Shown here piece after piece: positions 25,276-34,370 of a stretch of 64,000 nt of DNA. Source of the DNA: Variovorax paradoxus (GTDB taxonomy: Bacteria; Pseudomonadota; Gammaproteobacteria; Burkholderiales; Burkholderiaceae_C); NCBI RefSeq assembly GCF_018614955.1, contig NZ_JAGGNV010000002.1:24908-88907 (forward strand). The letters are read 5' to 3'. Made by a program: the position numbers and the translations under genes. Position 1 is the first letter of the stretch. Each line of letters starts with the position of its first letter. The notes below the pieces were generated by a model that saw only the letters and a list, made by a program, of their open reading frames with translations, did no database searches and was not told the origin of the DNA.

Positions 25276-26655
25276 TCAGGGCCAGATCGGCGCGTGGCTG
25301 CCGGGTGGCATCGAGGGGCGCGCCCAGCCGGCCGGCGTACGCGCCAGCTGCGCGCTGTGGCGCATGGCGCGGAGTTCGCCGAAACCTGAGGGCGCACTTT
25401 CCAGCCAGGGCTCCCGGTCGGGCAGAGGCAACGCCAAGCCGCCGGGCACGCGTCCAAACCCGCGCAGCCAATGGCCGGTCTGCGCCAGCGAGACCTGCAC
25501 ATGCCAGCTGCCGCCCTCCTGCTGCTGGCGCCACAACGCGGCCGCCGCGCCCATCGCGATCAGGTAGCCGCTCGCCTCGTCGAGGATCTGCATCGGCAAA
25601 GGCCGCGGCTTGCCGTCGCCGGCTGCCTCGCCCTCGGCGTGGTTGAAGCCCATGGCGGTCTGCACCAGCGAATCGAAGCCGCGCCGTCCCGACCAGGGAC
25701 CCTGCGTTCCGTAGGCCGAGAGCGAGACGCAGACGATGCCGGGGCGCCGCGCCGCCACTTCTTCGGGACCGAAACCCAGCGCGGCCAGGCCGCCGGGCCG
25801 GTAACCCTGCACGAAGACGTGCGCGTCGCCCAGCAGGCGGCCAAGTGCGGCGCGTCCCGCTTCGCTGCGCAGATCCACATGGGCCGACAGCTTGCCGCGG
25901 CTGGTATCTGCGATGGCTTCGATGTTGGGCAGATGCGGCGAGTTGACCAGCATCACGTCGGCGCCATAAGCCGCGAGCGCGCGGCAGCCGACCGGCCCGG
26001 CGAGCACACGCGTGAGATCGAGGACGCGCAGTCCGGCAAATGGGCGGTCGTCCTCGTGCAGCGGCGGCAGCGCGAGCGGCGGCGCGTCGCCGATGCGCTC
26101 GATGGAGAACAGGGGCTTCGCCGCCACCGCCCTGCCTTGCGGCGTGGCGTCCCACTCGTCGAAACGGCGCAAGGCCGCGACCACCAGCTTTCTCTCTGCG
26201 GCCGCCTGTTCGAAGTCCAGGGCGCGCCATGCGGCGGCGGCCCGCTCGGCATCGGCGCGCTCTGCCGTGGTCGGCTCCAGGCCGAGGAGCCGCAGCGCGC
26301 CGTCCCGGTGGTGCGCGAAGTTGGCATGCACGCGCACCCAGCCGTCGGCGCAGCGGTAGAGGCCGGAGAACGGATCCCATTGCGGCGGCACGCGACCGTC
26401 GATGCTGAACCAGGCCGTGCAGTCGAGTGCGGCATGCAGCATATCGACCGCGACCTGCTGGCGCGGCGCGCCACGCAGGTGGCCCAGCTCGCAGGCGGCG
26501 AGCGCGGCCGCGGCGATGGTGCTTTGGGCTGCAGTGCCGACGGCAAAGGACGAGGGCAGCACCGGATCGGCGCCGCTCAGTTGCACGAAGTCCACCGCCT
26601 CGGCGGGCAGGCCGGCCTGCCGCCAGAGCCCCTGCAACGCGCCGCCGATCGTCAT
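25276..26655 (-). CDS. CaiB/BaiF family III CoA transferase
   Basis: A 459-residue CoA transferase. The core N-terminal-type module starts only at about residue 215 (FAGLRVLDLTRVLAGPVGCRALAAYGADVMLV) and runs through GRAALGRLLGDAHVFVQGYRPGGLAALGF and RRGFDSLVQTAMGFNHAEG. It is preceded by 210 residues that resemble the C-terminal region of other family members (GLYRCADGWVRVHANFAHHRDGALRLLG). This order is typical of one subgroup of 450-490 residues. CoA donor and acceptor are not readable. It begins 2 bp after scoB on the same strand, so it is probably in the sco operon, which suggests acyl-CoA salvage. Confidence 0.85.
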   Translation of the reverse strand: MTIGGALQGLWRQAGLPAEAVDFVQLSGADPVLPSSFAVGTAAQSTIAAAALAACELGHLRGAPRQQVAVDMLHAALDCTAWFSIDGRVPPQWDPFSGLYRCADGWVRVHANFAHHRDGALRLLGLEPTTAERADAERAAAAWRALDFEQAAAERKLVVAALRRFDEWDATPQGRAVAAKPLFSIERIGDAPPLALPPLHEDDRPFAGLRVLDLTRVLAGPVGCRALAAYGADVMLVNSPHLPNIEAIADTSRGKLSAHVDLRSEAGRAALGRLLGDAHVFVQGYRPGGLAALGFGPEEVAARRPGIVCVSLSAYGTQGPWSGRRGFDSLVQTAMGFNHAEGEAAGDGKPRPLPMQILDEASGYLIAMGAAAALWRQQQEGGSWHVQVSLAQTGHWLRGFGRVPGGLALPLPDREPWLESAPSGFGELRAMRHSAQLARTPAGWARPSMPPGSHAPIWP

Positions 26656-26657
26656 CT

Positions 26658-27296
26658 TCAGTGCAGCAGCTTCACACCCGTCTTGGCCTGCAGCGCCTCG
26701 AACGTCACGCCATCGGCCAGCTCGATCACCTTGAGCCCCTCGTTCGTCACGTCCATCACGGCCAGGTCGGTGATGATGCGGTCGACCACGCCCACGCCGG
26801 TCAGCGGCAAGGTGCACTGCTCGAGGATCTTGAGGTCCTCGGTGCCGTCCTTCTTCTTCGCCACGTGTTCCATCAGCACGATCACGCGCTTGACGCCGGC
26901 CACCAGGTCCATCGCGCCGCCCATGCCCTTGACCATCTTGCCCGGGATCATCCAGTTGGCCAGGTCGCCCTTGGCGCTGACCTGCATGGCACCGAGGATC
27001 GACAGGTTGATCTTGCCGCCGCGGATCATCGCGAAGCTTTCGTGGCTGCCGAAGATGGCCGAGCCGGGGATGGTGGTCACGGTCTGCTTGCCGGCGTTGA
27101 TCAGGTCGGCGTCGACCTGGTCCTCGGTCGGGAACGGGCCGATGCCCAGCATGCCGTTCTCGCTCTGCAGCCAGACTTCCTTGTCGCCGACGAAGTTGGC
27201 CACCAGCGTCGGAATGCCGATGCCGAGGTTGACGTAGAAGCCGTCCTCGAGTTCTTGCGCGGCGCGTGCCGCCATCTGGTCTTGGGTCCAGGGCAT
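26658..27296 (-). CDS. scoB: 3-oxoacid CoA-transferase subunit B
   Basis: A 212-residue beta subunit of succinyl-CoA:3-ketoacid CoA-transferase. It has the family start [26 protein letters not shown], the catalytic-glutamate segment [15 protein letters not shown], and [40 protein letters not shown]. With subunit A it transfers CoA from succinyl-CoA to acetoacetate for ketone-body and PHB-derived acetoacetate use. It starts 1 bp after the scoA stop. Confidence 0.95.
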   Translation of the reverse strand: MPWTQDQMAARAAQELEDGFYVNLGIGIPTLVANFVGDKEVWLQSENGMLGIGPFPTEDQVDADLINAGKQTVTTIPGSAIFGSHESFAMIRGGKINLSILGAMQVSAKGDLANWMIPGKMVKGMGGAMDLVAGVKRVIVLMEHVAKKKDGTEDLKILEQCTLPLTGVGVVDRIITDLAVMDVTNEGLKVIELADGVTFEALQAKTGVKLLH

Positions 27297-27297
27297 G

Positions 27298-28113
27298 TCA
27301 GGCTCCTTTGTTGTTGATGTTGTTCTTGACCGGCTCCGGCACTTCGCTGCCGACCGCGGCCTGCGCGATTGCGGCCTGGGCTTCGACCTTGGCAGCGGCC
27401 GCATCGACCGGCGCCGCCGCGCTCACGGTGCGCTTCTCGATGCGCTTCTCGGGCTTGGCATTGAGCACGATGCGGTGCACGTAGATGCCCGGCAGGTGGA
27501 TGTCGTCCGGCGCGAGCTCGCCGACTTCGACGATCTTCTCGACCTCGACGATGCAGACCTTGCCGGCCATCGCGGCGGCCGGGTTGAAGTTGCGCGCCGT
27601 GAGGCGGAAGCGCAGGTTGCCCGACTTGTCGGCCACGTCGGCCTTGACCAGCGCCACGTCGGGCACCAGCGAGCGTTCCATCACGTAGGTCTCGCCGTCG
27701 AACTCGCGCAGCTCCTTGCCCTCGGCCACCATCGTGCCGACGCCGGTCTTGGTGAAGAAGGCCGGAATGCCGGCGCCGCCGGCGCGCAGCTTCTCGGCCA
27801 GCGTGCCCTGCGGCGTGAACTCGAGCTCGAGTTCGCCAGCCAGGTACTGGCGCTCGAACTCCTTGTTCTCGCCCACGTAGCTCGCGATCATCTTCTTGAT
27901 CTGGCGCGTGCCGAGCAGCTTGCCCAGGCCGAAGCCGTCGACGCCGGCGTTGTTGGAGATGCAGGTCAGGTTCTTGACGCCCGAATCGTGCAGCGCGTCG
28001 ATCAGCGCCTCGGGAATGCCGCAGAGGCCGAAGCCGCCGACCGCGAGGGTCTGGCCGTCGGCCACGACGCCCTTGAGCGCTGCGTCGGCGGAGGGGTAGA
28101 TCTTGTTGGCCAT
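27298..28113 (-). CDS. scoA: 3-oxoacid CoA-transferase subunit A
   Basis: A 271-residue alpha subunit with the CoA-binding [16 protein letters not shown] motif near residue 26, [15 protein letters not shown], and the [23 protein letters not shown] block. The last 40 residues are an Ala/Glu-rich tail beyond the usual end of about 233 residues ([26 protein letters not shown]), a lineage-specific extension. It is first gene of the scoA-scoB-CoA transferase operon and divergent from a PAS-LuxR regulator. Confidence 0.95.
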   Translation of the reverse strand: MANKIYPSADAALKGVVADGQTLAVGGFGLCGIPEALIDALHDSGVKNLTCISNNAGVDGFGLGKLLGTRQIKKMIASYVGENKEFERQYLAGELELEFTPQGTLAEKLRAGGAGIPAFFTKTGVGTMVAEGKELREFDGETYVMERSLVPDVALVKADVADKSGNLRFRLTARNFNPAAAMAGKVCIVEVEKIVEVGELAPDDIHLPGIYVHRIVLNAKPEKRIEKRTVSAAAPVDAAAAKVEAQAAIAQAAVGSEVPEPVKNNINNKGA

Positions 28114-28153
28114 GGTTCCTCGTTCGGAAATGGTTGATGAAGCGCCTGAGACG

Positions 28154-28179
28154 ATACTACGTACAGGCATACGTAGTAT
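28154..28179. promoter_or_regulatory. Perfect operator-like inverted repeat between scoA and a PAS-LuxR gene
   Basis: ATACTACGTA, six bases, TACGTAGTAT: 10-bp arms without mismatch in the 72-bp divergent gap. It ends 6 bp before the regulator start codon. Size and symmetry fit a dimeric LuxR/NarL-type HTH protein, so the adjacent regulator is the prime candidate, acting on both scoAB and itself. Confidence 0.65.
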
Positions 28180-28185
28180 TTCGTA

Positions 28186-28773
28186 ATGGACACACCCGAC
28201 ACTCTTTTGCACGAGATCGACTACCGGCTCGCCTTCGAGCAGGCACCGGTGGGCATGGTGCTGTCGCGCCACCGCATCATCATCGACTGCAATGCGCGCC
28301 TGTGCGAGATGTTCGGCACCACGCCAGACGAACTGATCGGCGAATCGTTTCGCGTGCTCTACCCGAGCGTCGCCGAATTCGAGCGCATCGGCAAGCGCAT
28401 GGAGCCGATTCTCAACGCGAGCGGCCGCTATGCCGACAACCGCATGATGAGAAGGGTCGGCAGCCTGCACGGCGTCTTCGCGGGCGAGACCTTCTGGTGC
28501 CACGTGAGCGGCCAGGCGCTCAACCGCGCGGCCCCGCACGAGGCCGGCATCTGGGCCTTCGAGGACCTGGGCTCGCGACGCTCGGCGAAGGCCGAGCTCA
28601 CTCCGCGCGAACGCGAGGTGGCCGCCCAGGTGATGCAGGGCTCGACCTCGAAGGAAATCGGCAAGGCGCTCGGCATCAGCCACCGCACGGTCGAGATCCA
28701 CCGCGCGCGGCTGATGCGCAAGTACGCGGCGGCGACCACGGCGGAACTGGTGCAGAAGCTCATCGCAGGCTAA
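28186..28773 (+). CDS. PAS-domain LuxR-family transcriptional regulator
   Basis: A 195-residue regulator. Residues 10-125 are a PAS fold (LAFEQAPVGMVLSRHRIIIDCNARLCEMFGTTPDELIG region); residues about 135-192 a LuxR helix-turn-helix (LTPREREVAAQVMQGSTSKEIGKALGISHRTVEIHRARL). There is no receiver domain, so it is a one-component sensor; bound ligand or cofactor is unknown. It is divergent from scoA over a perfect palindrome and probably controls acetoacetate/CoA metabolism. Confidence 0.9.
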   Translation: MDTPDTLLHEIDYRLAFEQAPVGMVLSRHRIIIDCNARLCEMFGTTPDELIGESFRVLYPSVAEFERIGKRMEPILNASGRYADNRMMRRVGSLHGVFAGETFWCHVSGQALNRAAPHEAGIWAFEDLGSRRSAKAELTPREREVAAQVMQGSTSKEIGKALGISHRTVEIHRARLMRKYAAATTAELVQKLIAG

Positions 28774-28798
28774 GCCAGCTGCGGCACGATCCGAAACC

Positions 28799-29872
28799 AT
28801 GTCTTCGCCTCCCGACCCCGGCAAGCCGCACCATCGCGCGCGCGGCTTCCAGAACAACTACATCGAGTTCCAGCCCAAGAGCCTCGCCGAGCTGCTGCGA
28901 TGGCGCCGCGAGGCCGCGCGCGCCGGCCTGCCCCGCCCGCCGCTCGCGCCCATCCCGCGGGTGGCGCCCGATCTGTCGTGGCTGCACGCCAATGCACAGG
29001 CCGGCGCACGGATGGCGCCAGCCCTCACCTGGATCGGTCATTCGACCGTCATGGCCCAGCTGGGCGGCCTCACGCTCTTGACCGACCCGATGTTCTCCGA
29101 GCGCGCCTCGCCCGTGCAGTTCGCGGGGCCGCGGCGCCATGTGCCGCCCGGCATCGCGCTGCGCGCGCTGCCGCATGTGGACCTGGTGCTGGTCTCGCAC
29201 AACCACTACGACCATCTCGATGCCGCCTCGGTGAGCGCGCTGAACCGGCAGCCCGGCGGCCCGCCGCTCTTCGTCGTGCCGCTGGGCCTCGAGCCATGGT
29301 TCAGGGCGCAGGCCATCCGGCATGTCGTGGAGCTGGATTGGTGGGACAGCCACCGCATCGCGACACCGCAGGGCGATGCCGAGCTCGTGCTGGTCCCGGC
29401 GCAGCACTGGTCCTCGCGCGGCCCGCGCGATGCACTGGCCACCCTGTGGGGCGGCTTCGCCGTGCTCGCGCCGGACTGCCATCTGCTCTTTGCCGGCGAC
29501 ACCGGCTACTCGCGCGACTTCAGCGACATCCGCCGCCACTTCGAAAGCCGGCAGACGGCAGAACGAGGCGGCGGCTTCGACATCGCCCTGCTGCCCATCG
29601 GCGCCTACGCGCCGCGCTGGTTCATGAGCGCGCAGCATGTGAACGTCGAGGAGGCGCTGCAGATCCACGACGACCTCGGCGCCAAGCGCTCGCTCGGCGT
29701 GCACTGGGGTACCTTCAAGCTGACGGACGAGCCGCTGGACGAGCCGCCGCGGAAGCTGGTCGAATTGCGCCAGGCGCGCGGCATGCCGGAGGACGAATTC
29801 TTCGTGATGGCGATCGGCGAGACGAGAAGGCTCGCACCTCGCGCCTTGCCGATGAAGGAGACCCGACGATGA
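28799..29872 (+). CDS. Metallo-beta-lactamase-fold hydrolase (NAPE-PLD / UlaG-like)
   Basis: A 357-residue hydrolase with WIGHSTVMAQLGGLTLLTDPMFSERASP, the metal motif SHNHYDHLD, LEPWFRAQ, HWSSRGPRD and FAGDTGYSRDF segments. This is the pattern of bacterial relatives of N-acyl-phosphatidylethanolamine phospholipase D, which cleave phosphodiesters in lipids; the bacterial substrate is usually unproven. No signal peptide is seen. The next gene, for a lipoprotein hydrolase, starts in its stop codon (ATGA overlap), so the two products probably act together. Confidence 0.85.
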   Translation: MSSPPDPGKPHHRARGFQNNYIEFQPKSLAELLRWRREAARAGLPRPPLAPIPRVAPDLSWLHANAQAGARMAPALTWIGHSTVMAQLGGLTLLTDPMFSERASPVQFAGPRRHVPPGIALRALPHVDLVLVSHNHYDHLDAASVSALNRQPGGPPLFVVPLGLEPWFRAQAIRHVVELDWWDSHRIATPQGDAELVLVPAQHWSSRGPRDALATLWGGFAVLAPDCHLLFAGDTGYSRDFSDIRRHFESRQTAERGGGFDIALLPIGAYAPRWFMSAQHVNVEEALQIHDDLGAKRSLGVHWGTFKLTDEPLDEPPRKLVELRQARGMPEDEFFVMAIGETRRLAPRALPMKETRR

Positions 29873-31503
29873 CGAGGCCCTCGCGCGCCGCCGGCTGCAT
29901 TCTTGCGGCCTTCGTTGGACTGGCCGGATGCACGCTGAACAACGCGCCGCCGCGCGAAGCCCGCGCCGCGCCGCCGCCCACCGACTGCACGGCGCGCGTC
30001 GGTGCCGACCGCAATGCCGAGCTGCCCGGCTACCGCCTGCCGCGCGCGGCCGGCAGCACGGTCTGCATTCCCTTGTTGTTGACCGCCAACCGCCCGCCGG
30101 CGGACTACGCAGGCCGCGATTTCCACGTCGACGAATTCACCGATGCCAAGCTCAGGGCGCGCTGGAGCGCCTGCAAGGCCGATGCCGCCTGCTTCCGCCG
30201 CATCGATGCGCAGATGCAGCGCTGGCTGCCGCCCAACAAGGAGCGCGCGACGCGCTCGACCGGCGTGGTCGATCCCTCGGGCCGGATCGATCCCGATGGC
30301 GAGGTCGACCTGCGGCAGATCCGGCGACCGGCCTTCTTCGCCAAGGCGCCGTACAACGAATCGATCGCCGAGGCCGAGCTGCGCACCTACACCGTCGAAT
30401 TCAGCGCGCCGCGCGACAGCTTCGAGCGCATCGCACTGAAGATGCAGGACACGATCAAGCTGCGCGGCTGGTACCTCGAAGGCACGGGCGTGGACGACGG
30501 CAAGGGCGGCAAGCTGCGCGCGCTGGTCATCATGGCCAGTGGTGGCAGCGGCCAGCTCACCGCGATCCAGCATCCGGATGAAAAGCCTTACCGCATCGAT
30601 CCGGCCACCGGCAAGACTGTGGGCCTCGCCTTCCCCAACGCCACCACCGAGAGCATGGGCCAGCGCTGGTGGCGCGAGAACCTGCATGCGCTGAACGCCG
30701 CCGGCTTCGACGTGTTGAGCTACGACCGGCGCGGCGAAGGGCTCTCGGGCGGCTTCAGCGACACCCACACCCTCGAACAAGGGGAGGACGTCTTCCGTGT
30801 GCTCGAACAGCTCGAGAGCGGCCGCGGCATGCGCATGCTGACGCCCACTGGGCAGCTGCTCGAAGGCGACGCGGCCGGCGGCCGCCTGCTCGCGGGCATG
30901 AAAGCCGACTGGATCCCGATCATCCTCGGCGGCTATTCGCGCGGCTCGATGTCCACTGCCTGGGCCATGACGAAGAACTTCGCCGAGTCGTGCAGCTACG
31001 ACATGCCGAGCGTGCGCTGCGCGCCGCCGAAAGGACTGAAGAACATCAAGGGCGCGATCCTGCTTGCCTCCTTCGCGAGCGGTGCGGGCTATGTGCCGGC
31101 ATCGCCCGACCTGGCCGATCGCAACCTTTTCGCGGCCGGCATGGCGGCCGAGCACCACATCGTCTTCTACCCGAGCTCGGCGACGCTCGCGGGCATGGAC
31201 CGCTGGCCGGCGGCCTTCTTCGGCAAGGGACTGTGGGACCGCGCCGAGAGCGTCGAAGGCACGATCGCCGCCTACGACCGTGTTCGCGGCCCGAAGGAGA
31301 TCGTGGTGGCCCGGGGACCGCATTCGATGGAGACCTGGGCGCCGGCCGACCTAGTCTACATGCAGCACCGAATGGTGGCCTTCGCGAAACGCGTGGTCAC
31401 CGGCGGCGAGCGCGTGCCCGATGCCAAGCCGTGGTCCGATCTCAAGTCGCTGGTCGCGACCACGCCCGATTCGTGGGAGCCTTCCTCGTTGCCGGCGCGC
31501 TAG
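29869..31503 (+). CDS. Lipoprotein alpha/beta hydrolase
   Basis: A 544-residue exported protein. It has a lipobox (FVGLAGC, Cys about residue 22), so it should be lipid-anchored. A 180-residue N-terminal region is followed by an alpha/beta hydrolase fold: RGWYLEG strand, DVLSYDRRGEGLSGGFSD, nucleophile elbow GGYSRGSMS and a probable catalytic His in GPHSMETW. Substrate unknown; esters or acyl groups are likely. The start overlaps the preceding metallo-hydrolase gene by 4 bp, indicating coupling. Its stop overlaps the end of the convergent nitroreductase gene by 4 bp. Confidence 0.8.
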   Translation: MTRPSRAAGCILAAFVGLAGCTLNNAPPREARAAPPPTDCTARVGADRNAELPGYRLPRAAGSTVCIPLLLTANRPPADYAGRDFHVDEFTDAKLRARWSACKADAACFRRIDAQMQRWLPPNKERATRSTGVVDPSGRIDPDGEVDLRQIRRPAFFAKAPYNESIAEAELRTYTVEFSAPRDSFERIALKMQDTIKLRGWYLEGTGVDDGKGGKLRALVIMASGGSGQLTAIQHPDEKPYRIDPATGKTVGLAFPNATTESMGQRWWRENLHALNAAGFDVLSYDRRGEGLSGGFSDTHTLEQGEDVFRVLEQLESGRGMRMLTPTGQLLEGDAAGGRLLAGMKADWIPIILGGYSRGSMSTAWAMTKNFAESCSYDMPSVRCAPPKGLKNIKGAILLASFASGAGYVPASPDLADRNLFAAGMAAEHHIVFYPSSATLAGMDRWPAAFFGKGLWDRAESVEGTIAAYDRVRGPKEIVVARGPHSMETWAPADLVYMQHRMVAFAKRVVTGGERVPDAKPWSDLKSLVATTPDSWEPSSLPAR

Positions 31504-32222
31504 CCTCGCGCGTCGAAGCCCCAGAAGACCGAGAAATTCTCGACTGGCTCTCTCGGCATCCCCAGATCGTTCACAGCCGCATCGGTGTCCGCGTAGCCCA
31601 GCGACATGCCGCACACGATCGACTGCGTGGACGGCAGGCGAAGGAACTCCGAAATGAGCGGCTCGTAGCGCACGAACGAAACCTGCGGGCAGGTATCGAG
31701 GCCCCTGGCCTTGGCGGCGATCATCAGCGTCTGCAGGAACATGCCGCAATCCGCCCAGCTGTGCTTCGTCAGGCGGCTGTCGATGGTGAAGATGAGCCCG
31801 ACCGGCGCATCGAAGAAGCAGAGGTTGCGCCCCGATTGCCGGTTTCGAGCCGGCGCATCGTTGCGATCGATCCCCAGCGCCGCGTAGTACCGGGCGCCGA
31901 AGTCGGTCTGCCGCGATGCGCAGGCGGCCGGCAGATCGTCCGGGAAGTGCCGCGAAGGCGGCAGCTCATTGCGCTCATGAGACAGCGCCAGCGCCTCGCT
32001 CAGCTGGCGCTTGGACTCGCCTGCCAGGACATGGACCGACCAGGGTTGCGTGTTCGAGTTGCTCGGCGCGCAACGCGCGACGTCGAGGATCTCCGCCACC
32101 TCGGACTTCGGAACCGGCGTCGGACGAAAGGCGCGGACCGTCCGGCGCGATCGGATCAAGGCGTCCACGACGCTGCATACGGTGGACCCTTCCGCCACCA
32201 CGGGACGATCTGCGTTCATCAT
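31500..32222 (-). CDS. Nitroreductase family protein, PnbA-like
   Basis: A 240-residue FMN-dependent nitroreductase: SRRTVRAFRPTPVPKSEVAEILDVARCAPSNSNTQPW is the FMN-binding N-terminus, and GLDTCPQVSFVRYEPLI with IVCGMSLGYAD complete the fold. 4-Nitrobenzoate reductase PnbA reduces the nitro group to hydroxylamine. The assignment rests on context: a PnbB-like lyase gene lies 2.2 kb away across a LysR gene. Two adjacent ATGs (32222, 32219) could start it. It lies 55 bp downstream of the LysR gene on the same strand, so the two are probably co-transcribed. Confidence 0.75.
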   Translation of the reverse strand: MMNADRPVVAEGSTVCSVVDALIRSRRTVRAFRPTPVPKSEVAEILDVARCAPSNSNTQPWSVHVLAGESKRQLSEALALSHERNELPPSRHFPDDLPAACASRQTDFGARYYAALGIDRNDAPARNRQSGRNLCFFDAPVGLIFTIDSRLTKHSWADCGMFLQTLMIAAKARGLDTCPQVSFVRYEPLISEFLRLPSTQSIVCGMSLGYADTDAAVNDLGMPREPVENFSVFWGFDARG

Positions 32223-32277
32223 GCCGCGATGTTGCCCCAGCGCGTGTTCGCCATCCAGTGAACATTGAGCAAGAGCG

Positions 32278-33282
32278 TCATGCACGAAACGAAAGATCCT
32301 GAGCGCCCGCGAGATCGACGAGCTGCTCCCTGAGCCAAAGATGCGCGGGATCGTGTTCGTCCCGCCGGTGCCACAGGGCGCGCACAGTGGCATGCTGCGC
32401 CGCGTAGGGCAAGGGCTTGGCCAACAGGTCGCGCCGCGTGAGAAAGGCCTGCGCCAAAGGCGCCGGCACGATGGAGATCATGTCGCTGCCCAGCAGAAGA
32501 TCGGGCACGGCCAGCGAATGCGGCACCGTGATCCGGTAGTGGGGGCGCTTCCCGGCCGCCGCCAATGCATCCTCCAGCGCCGAACGATCGAACATCTCCG
32601 ACTGGCGCGCCAATCCGCGCTCGACGATGTAGCCGCTGACCGCCCCTTCCTCCTGGCCGCCGAGCGACACCGTCAGCAGCGGAAACGCGGCCAGGTCCTC
32701 GATCCGCGGCTTGCGGCGCGCGAGCGGATGGCCTTTGCGGAACACGAGCACGTCCTGCTGGATCCACAGCCGCGCGCTCTGGAACCGGCCCGGAACGTCG
32801 GCGAAGATGCCCAGCGCGATGTCGATGCGCCCGACGTCGATCTGCTCGGCCAGGTCGAGCCGCGTCGCCGGCCGCACGATGAGATCGGACGACGGCGCCG
32901 CATCGCCCATGCGGCGCGCCAGCTTGGTCAGCAGGACCGAGGTGACGTAGTCGTTGGCCGCCACCACGAACCTGCGCGTGGTCGTCGCCGGCTCGAAAGG
33001 CTGGACGCCCAGCGTGTCGTGGATGGCGCGCACGGCTTCGCGCAGCGGCGTCGCCATGGCGAGGGCACGCGCCGTGGGCTCCATGCCCTTGGCCGTGCGC
33101 ACGAACAATTCGTCCTGCAAGGCCTCGCGCAGGCGCGACAAGGCATGGCTGATCGCCGACTGGCTGAGGTGCAGCCGCTTGCCGGCGCGAAGAAGGTTCC
33201 GGTCCTCGAAGACGGCGTCGAACACGCGCAGGAGATTCAGGTCGATGCGCTTGGGACTCAGCGGTGCCTGGGTTCTTTTCAT
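32278..33282 (-). CDS. LysR family regulator, PnbR-like
   Basis: A 334-residue LysR protein of the NodD/PcaQ-like subgroup whose N-terminus reads RIDLNLLRVFDAVFEDRNLLRAGKRLHLSQSAISHALSRLRE, with an effector domain to about residue 315. It lies between the nitroreductase and the receptor-lyase pair and is divergent from the latter, so it is the likely regulator of all of them. In known pnb loci a LysR gene (pnbR) has the same place. The inducer would be 4-nitrobenzoate or a derivative. Confidence 0.88.
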   Translation of the reverse strand: MKRTQAPLSPKRIDLNLLRVFDAVFEDRNLLRAGKRLHLSQSAISHALSRLREALQDELFVRTAKGMEPTARALAMATPLREAVRAIHDTLGVQPFEPATTTRRFVVAANDYVTSVLLTKLARRMGDAAPSSDLIVRPATRLDLAEQIDVGRIDIALGIFADVPGRFQSARLWIQQDVLVFRKGHPLARRKPRIEDLAAFPLLTVSLGGQEEGAVSGYIVERGLARQSEMFDRSALEDALAAAGKRPHYRITVPHSLAVPDLLLGSDMISIVPAPLAQAFLTRRDLLAKPLPYAAQHATVRALWHRRDEHDPAHLWLREQLVDLAGAQDLSFRA

Positions 33283-33284
33283 CT

Positions 33285-33297
33285 TGCACCTCGTGCA
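33285..33297. promoter_or_regulatory. Inverted repeat TGCAC-CTC-GTGCA upstream of the pnb-like LysR gene
   Basis: A 5-bp-arm palindrome immediately upstream of the LysR start in the 95-bp divergent region. TTGCA and TGCAA words recur further along (around 33304 and 33350). It is a modest candidate for a LysR binding site; no promoter elements can be fixed. Confidence 0.35.
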
Positions 33298-33377
33298 TTT
33301 TCCTGTTGCAGATTCATCGCTTCCGATGTCGAAGCCGCGGTGGCAATGTGCAACCTCGCATCACACGGAGCACCACG

Positions 33378-34370
33378 ATGACCGATCTTTCCAGACGAAG
33401 TTTCGCCAAGTATGTGTCCTGCCTCGCGCCGGCCCTGGCCGGCATTCCGGCACTGACACACGCACAAGCCGACGGCGGCGTCGGCCGCATCGTCGTCGGC
33501 TATCCGCCCGGCGGCACGCTGGACCAGACCGCGCGCCGTCTTGCGGAGGCATGGAAGGCGCAGAACCGCGCCTACGTCGTCGACAACCGGCCGGGCGCCG
33601 CCGGAAGAATCGCGAACGGCCAGCTCAAGCGCGAGCGCGCCGACGGCAGCGTGGTCTTGTGCACTCACACCTCGGCCATGACGATCTACCCGCACGTGTA
33701 CGCCAAGCTTTCCTACGATCCGGTCAAGGACCTGCGACCCGTTGCCTTGCTCGCGTCCGCAACCTGCGTGCTCGCGATCAGCAGCGCGCTGCCGTCCGAG
33801 ATCAGGACGCTTGCCGACTATGTTCGCTGGCTGAAGGCCCACGACATCGGGCGCACCTACGCATCGCCCGCCGCCGGATCGCTGGCGCAGTTCCTGGGCT
33901 ATCGCTTTTCGCAGGCCGCAGGCGTGCCGCTCACGCATGTGGCCTATCGCGGTTCTGCGCCCGCCATGCAGGACCTGCTCGGCGGACAGGTTCCGGCCTA
34001 CCTCGGCTTCGTCGGCGATTTCCTGCAGTACCTCGGCAGCGGCAAGGTCCGCCTTCTGGCCGTGACGGGCGAGCGGCGTTCGCGCTTTCTCAAGGACGTG
34101 CCCACCTTCGCCGAGCAGGGTTTCGGCACGGTGGCGGGCCTGGAAAGCTACGGTGTCTTCGCGCCGGCTTCGACACCCGAAGCGACGGTGGCGGCGCTGG
34201 CCGCGGCAACGCAGGCGGCATCCCGCGACAAGGCGCTGGCCGGTGGCCTGGAGCAGATCGGGCTCGAAGCGACCTACCTCGGTTCGGCCGAGTACGCGCG
34301 GCTCATCGCGGCCGAGCGGGAGCGATGGAAGCCCGTCGTCGAGGCCTCCGGTTTCAAGGCGGACGAGTGA
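33378..34370 (+). CDS. Bug-family receptor with a Tat signal, in the nitrobenzoate-type module
   Basis: A 330-residue tripartite tricarboxylate transporter receptor. The N-terminus SRRSFAKYVSCLAPALAGIPALTHAQA has a twin-arginine motif, so it may be exported folded. Family motifs are GRIVVGYPPGGTLDQTARRLAEAW, VVDNRPGAAGRIANGQL, THVAYRGSAPAMQDLLGGQVPAYLG and a C-terminal ERWKPVVEASGF. Its stop overlaps the start of the PnbB-like lyase gene (TGATG), so the two are translationally coupled and its ligand is probably the pathway substrate, a nitro- or hydroxylaminobenzoate. No membrane subunits are adjacent. Confidence 0.9.
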   Translation: MTDLSRRSFAKYVSCLAPALAGIPALTHAQADGGVGRIVVGYPPGGTLDQTARRLAEAWKAQNRAYVVDNRPGAAGRIANGQLKRERADGSVVLCTHTSAMTIYPHVYAKLSYDPVKDLRPVALLASATCVLAISSALPSEIRTLADYVRWLKAHDIGRTYASPAAGSLAQFLGYRFSQAAGVPLTHVAYRGSAPAMQDLLGGQVPAYLGFVGDFLQYLGSGKVRLLAVTGERRSRFLKDVPTFAEQGFGTVAGLESYGVFAPASTPEATVAALAAATQAASRDKALAGGLEQIGLEATYLGSAEYARLIAAERERWKPVVEASGFKADE

